Source: Larix sibirica
Taxonomy: Eukaryota; Streptophyta; Pinopsida; Pinales; Pinaceae
Direction of reading: 5' to 3'
NCBI GenBank assembly: GCA_004151065.3
Contig: NWUY0300124300.1
Location: 1-11,415 of the forward strand
DNA length: 11,415 bases
Part shown: piece by piece, positions 8,234-11,415 of the stretch
Layout of the letters: every line of letters begins with the position of its first letter
How positions within the stretch are numbered: position 1 is the first letter of the stretch
Position numbers and translations under genes: made by a program
Notes under the pieces: model-generated
What the model saw: only the letters and a program-made list of their open reading frames with translations
Databases searched by the model: none
What the model was told of the DNA's origin: nothing

Positions 8234-8953
8234 GCTGGTTCAGGGAGCTTTGTTTTCAACCTCAATTGCGCTCAATCTGCTTGGTGCTGGAGGAACTGCA
8301 TTGACATGGAGCACATAATTTCTGGTTCTCCAAACCTGAGTGGCTCAGAGGTTCTTGCGAATTGTCTTCGCTACAAAAAACCTATTAGAAGTGCTTATGG
8401 TGCTCAAAGCTGGGTACATACGATTTATGAAGGTGTACATGGTGTTACGCACGGAGATGTGCTGGTTAGCTCCCCTGTCCATGGTCTCTGTCATTTTAGC
8501 TTAGTGGGGAAGGAGGAGCAACCAGATACCACCCTAGAAAAGGAAAATTTTGAAAATATTGGTTCTAGACAGGGAAATGGCAGAAATTACGACTTTGGGG
8601 AAGTTATGAATCATATAAATGATTTGGAAAGCCAAATTAGGTTGTCTAGAAACGAGAATTTAGAGATGAAGCGGGCCCTAACCCGTCTTTTTTCCCTTGC
8701 TCAAGCAACTCATATATAGGTCAAGCATCACAATAGCAAGACTGTTGAGAGGGTTAGTAAACTCGAAGAAGCCATGGGCACAATTCATCCTCATGAGAGC
8801 AGAAAGGAAGCACATTTGGAGGCTGCAAACAGTAAAATTATGGAAATCGGTAGGAAGTTGAATATGCTAAAGAACGAGCTTGTCAACACTAGACTGCAAG
8901 TTGGAGCAATCTCAGTGAAGGATAGGAGCGGAACGAATGTTGAAGATGCCTAA
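8234..8953 (+). pseudogene. Unidentified protein remnant with C-terminal coiled coils
   Basis: The frame runs 239 codons from GCT at 8234 to TAA at 8951-8953, with a single in-frame TAG at 8717-8719. A random stretch of this length would carry about eleven stops, so this was coding. The first half reads SAWCWRNCIDMEHIISG, YGAQSWVHTIYEGVHGV and GDVLVSSPVHGLCHFSLVG. The second half is charged and helical: HINDLESQIRLSRNENLEMK before the TAG, then VERVSKLEEAMGTI and SKIMEIGRKLNMLKNELVN after it, with Ile/Leu at heptad spacing. I do not recognise the protein. It lies between an RNase H and a poly(A)-ended 3' UTR. It could be an extra frame of a LINE, a transduced host exon set or a processed pseudogene. 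An ATG at 8306 is a possible internal start. Confidence 0.55.
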
Positions 8954-9377
8954 CTGGACACCTGCATCCGACACTAGAATCCTGGTTTCTGGTTGCACTT
9001 TGTTTTTGAAAAAGATATGATTTCTTTTTTTTGGTCTCTTGGTTATCTGTATAATCCGGTATTATGGACAAAGGCTTTAGCCTCCCGTAAGTCTAGAATA
9101 GGGTTTTGTCAGTTTGAAATCTCTTTTTAGTAGCTCCATTTTGGACAGACAGAAAGTTCTCTGTTATGTTTTGTTTCTGCATTTTTCTACTCGGGCAGTA
9201 TGTAAGGAGCTATAGCTTCCACATACTAGGTAAATTCCACAATAGTTACAAGTTAGAGAGGGATGAACAAGGTGTGATGGATGTTGTTCTACTTTGGGAA
9301 CAATCCCATCTAAATTCTCTGTACTCTCTGCTTTTTATATAATCAAAAGCTCTTAAATCATTTCTGTTAAAAAAAAA
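8954..9377 (+). other. 3' UTR and poly(A) of the second retrotransposed unit
   Basis: About 420 bp of noncoding sequence after the coiled-coil stop. It holds a small hairpin AGGCT-TT-AGCCT (9072-9083), a larger near-palindrome at 9198-9226 and a final TTTATATAATC stretch before A9 at 9369-9377. The tail resembles plant LINE 3' ends. Confidence 0.5.
9198..9226. repeat. 29-bp near-palindrome
   Basis: GTATGT at 9198 pairs with ACATAC at 9221, and the centre is the perfect palindrome AGCTATAGCT with AAGG and TCC on its sides. RNA from this region could fold into a hairpin. Its place in a retroelement 3' UTR suggests a possible structural role, but this is only inferred. Confidence 0.7.
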
Positions 9378-9421
9378 TTATTAATGCGTTATTATTTAAT
9401 GTGTTTGGGTGATTACTGCAG

Positions 9422-9508
9422 AGCCCACGCACTGCAAAAGATACCAATGTTTCCATACTTGGCAGCTCTTCTAACTCCACCATAAAAATGGACTGTGACT
9501 GTGACTGA
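9422..9508 (+). other. Weak exon-like stretch after a CTGCAG acceptor
   Basis: GATTACTGCAG (ending 9421) could be a 3' splice site. The following 28 codons (SPRTAKDTNVSILGSSS and on, ending MDCDCD) run to TGA at 9506-9508. An open run this short is common by chance, and part of it is a GTGACT microsatellite. No matching upstream exon or donor was identified. Confidence 0.12.
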
Positions 9509-9540
9509 TAGAAGATGAGCTTCTAGAAAGTGCTTTTCCA

Positions 9541-9591
9541 ACCCTCATTCTGGCTTGCACTTTCCCACCCTCATTCTGGCTTTTAAATCGT
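9541..9591. repeat. 26-bp direct repeat
   Basis: ACCCTCATTCTGGCTT occurs at 9541 and again at 9567, each preceded by TTCC or TTCCC. Two copies only. Confidence 0.8.
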
Positions 9592-9777
9592 AACCTTAAA
9601 TATAGGTATATACTTTGAAAAGAAAATGAAGAGCCTTTCCCCATTATTATTATTTTTTTACACAACTAAGACCAAAGTAACATGTAAACATGATCATTTC
9701 TATGATTATTATATAATAGACATAATAGACTCACCTTCTACCTCATGTTGACTTCCCTTCATGATGATTCACTGCAG

Positions 9778-9882
9778 GAAAAACCTGGAGCTAGCCTCGC
9801 AGCTGAAGTCTTTGCAATAGCTGGTTGGAAGAGTCACGGCCCACCTAAACAATGTACTTTCGCCAAACAAAATAAAATGTAG
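9778..9882 (+). other. Weak exon-like stretch after a CTGCAG acceptor
   Basis: TGATTCACTGCAG ends at 9777 and looks like a 3' splice site. It is followed by about 34 codons (EKPGASLAAEVFAIAGWKSH, then GPPKQCTF) to TAG. The composition is protein-like and less AT-rich than its flanks, which is why it is listed. I do not recognise the peptide and see no partner exon, so chance is quite possible. Confidence 0.2.
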
Positions 9883-11009
9883 TGTTCTAGACTCTAGTGC
9901 ATGCAACCTCCAAAAGAAGAAATTTACATACACAAGTTTGAAACTCTAAGGTAGCCAATGCTTTCTGTCCAAACAATGAAAATGAACACTTGCAACAATT
10001 GTGTTGTTTTCTATGTGTAACAATATTTTATAGTCTCCAGTAAATAGTCATTCCTAGACATCGATGATCATCCTTGAAGTTGTTCGACTAATGCTTCAAC
10101 TTCAAATTTTGTGTCAAAAAATATATATCCTGGAGCACTCAAACATTCTAGGAACGATAAAAACAATAAATTTATACAAAGTACTACATGCAGCATCTTT
10201 CGGCATCTTTCCTTTGGTCAACCTTAGTTCAATCTATGACAATTCACCTACAGGATCAAGTCTCAAGGGGGCTCACAACAATATAACTCAAAACAATATA
10301 ATAAAATTAAAAACACCAGTGCAAGAAATGTGCAATTAGAGTATCTCTAACAGCTTTCATACATGCAAACAGAATATGTTTCTTTTGCACTCATTTTCTC
10401 GGTCAATTAAAGGAATTAATCTATATTACAGTTCACATTTATGGGGCTTTGAAGGTACATAAATTACAAAATTTGGTGGGTTCTAATCTGTTTAACCACC
10501 CCTCCCCAGTATCAAGAAAGATGAATGAGGGGCTATTCTACGACTGCTTCTAATTACCTTGTTCACCTATATTGCTTTCAAAACTTGTAAAGTAATAAAT
10601 TATAATGACCACATACTGAGATTAAAAAGTTATCTCCTTTACCACGAGCATTAGCAATTACATATCTAAACTGAAGTTGTCTTGGCATTGTGGTTTGCTT
10701 TAGGCTCTAGTTGGTTGAGTGCGTGCTTCTTTTGTTAATCACATCTAGTTCTTGATTAGCAGCTTGTGAGCACACATCTATTGAGATCTTCTTGAATGCA
10801 TAGAGATATCTATTATTGTGTGTTTGCTGGAAAAATAAAAGTGAATTGTGAGTCCAATCCTTTTATTATTACGTGGAGTATCTATAGTGTGACGGAAGAA
10901 GACAATATTTAGCATTTTAAACAACACAATTCTTTTTTTTATGTGACTCATATTCCCTAGCATAATATATATATTTACGGCATAGGCTTTTCACTGTGGA
11001 GAAGCATAA
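9883..11009. other. AT-rich spacer, no gene seen
   Basis: About 1.1 kb with no convincing gene on either strand. A 91-codon plus-strand frame at 10064-10339 has no recognisable motif and AT-driven composition. The part near 10690-10890 has the mixed, low-repeat look of LTR sequence, but no TG/CA ends, polypurine tract or primer-binding site could be placed. Confidence 0.45.
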
Positions 11010-11069
11010 CCATCCATGTCGGCTAGATTCCTCGCTCATAGAGCGAATGGAATGTTGCCACGTGGATGG
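11010..11069. repeat. 60-bp imperfect inverted repeat (hairpin) with G-box
   Basis: The left arm begins CCATCCATGTCGGC and the right arm ends GCCACGTGGATGG, which is its near reverse complement. Inward, ATTCC pairs with GGAAT, and TCGCTC (11032-11037) pairs with GAGCGA (11041-11046) around a 3-base loop ATA. The stem is about 28 bp with a few mismatches and bulges. The right arm contains CACGTG (11059-11064), the plant G-box core bound by bZIP and bHLH factors. Flanks outside the arms do not pair. Confidence 0.75.
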
Positions 11070-11096
11070 TCCCTCTTTCATCTTATTACTATTCTA

Positions 11097-11186
11097 AATA
11101 TTTGGGTTTGCACTGCTTCCTGTGTGCGCATTGTTTCCTGCAATATTTGGGTTTGCACTGCCTCATGTGTATGCGTTGTTTCCTAC
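11097..11186. repeat. 45-bp tandem repeat, two copies
   Basis: Units 11097-11141 and 11142-11186 each begin AATATTTGGGTTTGCACTGC. I count six differences in 45 positions (about 87% identity). The period is a multiple of three, so an overlying plus-strand frame repeats IWVCTASC, but I see no sign that it is translated. Confidence 0.85.
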
Positions 11187-11207
11187 AACATTGACATCAT
11201 CGACACG

Positions 11208-11231
11208 TTCACCTTCACCTTCACCTTCACA
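11208..11231. repeat. TTCACC hexanucleotide microsatellite
   Basis: Three copies of TTCACC followed by TTCACA. Pyrimidine-rich repeats of this kind are common in plant promoters and 5' leaders, but no transcript start can be placed here. Confidence 0.85.
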
Positions 11232-11415
11232 CTCATTGTTTTCCATTTCAACCCGAAACAACGCAGTAGAATATTGTTCTCTTTCCGATATGCAGCTTAG
11301 CACATTTTCAAAGTAGATCAATGAGATAATATAGGCAGGATCTTAGTTTCCCATTTAAACTACAAGAAAAACCTTGTTTCCAATTTACGAATGTAATTTG
11401 TCTGCTAAATGCACA
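11232..11415. other. Right end of window, nothing recognised
   Basis: No coding frame, repeat or element boundary is visible. A gene could begin to the right of the window, given the G-box hairpin and pyrimidine-rich repeats just upstream, but nothing here shows it. Confidence 0.4.

Larger units (their letters stand above)
7485..9377 (+). mobile_element. Probable second retrotransposed unit, 5'-truncated, with poly(A)
   Basis: The stretch starts abruptly inside an RNase H domain (clear homology from 7492) and ends in TTCTGTT followed by A9 (9369-9377), preceded by a TATATAATC-containing tail typical of plant LINE 3' ends. The 8-mer AATTATTA lies immediately left of the proposed start (7477-7484) and immediately right of the A run (9376-9383, its first two bases shared with the poly(A)). 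This fits a target-site duplication from an endonuclease nick in AT-rich DNA. If correct, the RNase H, the coiled-coil frame and the 3' UTR arrived as one RNA copy. AT-rich context makes a chance match possible. Confidence 0.5.

Noticed and set aside
8095-8304. 69-codon plus-strand frame overlapping the second unit
   Set aside because: The neighbouring frame is open over about 1.1 kb with only two stops and leads into the coiled coil, so this is more likely a shadow, although the true frame at 8095-8230 is not certain.
9471-9665. 64-codon minus-strand frame with Ser-rich end
   Set aside because: It is built from the 26-bp repeat and low-complexity sequence. No motif.
10064-10339. 91-codon plus-strand frame
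   Set aside because: It has AT-rich composition and no recognisable motif, and a frame of this length is not rare in AT-rich spacer when ATG-started frames are selected over a large region.
10690-10990. Possible copia-type LTR
   Set aside because: The texture is LTR-like, but no TG/CA ends, primer-binding site or polypurine tract could be found.
11016-11300. 94-codon plus-strand frame with repeated IWVCTASC
   Set aside because: It is made of the hairpin, a 45-bp repeat and a hexamer microsatellite. The repeats have lengths divisible by three, which keeps the frame open without selection.

Overview
The window reads as nuclear DNA from a plant, most likely a seed plant with a large, repeat-filled genome. 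A conifer or other gymnosperm is possible, but the sequence alone does not decide this. Evidence: plant-type L1 LINE protein fragments carrying an RNase H domain, a Ty3/gypsy-type polypurine tract next to a TGTAATGCCC long terminal repeat start, AT-rich spacers, and no intact gene. I see no bacterial operons, rRNA, tRNA or CRISPR.

Layout. Positions 1-923 look like the long terminal repeat (LTR) of a Ty3/gypsy-like element on the minus strand, cut by the window edge. Its polypurine tract lies at 924-940 and the decayed 3' end of its internal region at about 936-1600, including an unidentified minus-strand reading frame. Positions 1600-2240 are CAT-rich with a degraded 58/59-bp tandem repeat. 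From 2241 to about 4985 there is AT-rich spacer holding a 90-bp tandem duplication with two G8 tracts (3354-3533), a degenerate 34-bp repeat (3747-3814) and a 29-bp repeat (4441-4498).

Positions about 4988-7159 are a 5'-truncated, dead LINE on the plus strand. One reading frame carries the end of the reverse transcriptase, a Cys/His knuckle region and RNase H, broken by four in-frame stops and one frameshift. Positions 7485-9377 look like a second retrotransposed unit. It starts inside a different RNase H domain, runs through about 1 kb of former coding sequence of unknown identity ending in coiled coils, and ends in a 3' UTR and A9. A possible target-site duplication (AATTATTA) flanks it.

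Positions 9378-11415 are spacer with two weak exon-like stretches behind CTGCAG acceptors, a 26-bp repeat, a strong 60-bp hairpin containing a CACGTG G-box (11010-11069), a 45-bp tandem repeat and a TTCACC microsatellite.

No set of genes here works together. The main story is layered retrotransposon decay. The parts that do not fit a standard description are the coiled-coil frame inside the second retrotransposed unit and the hairpin with a G-box near the right edge.
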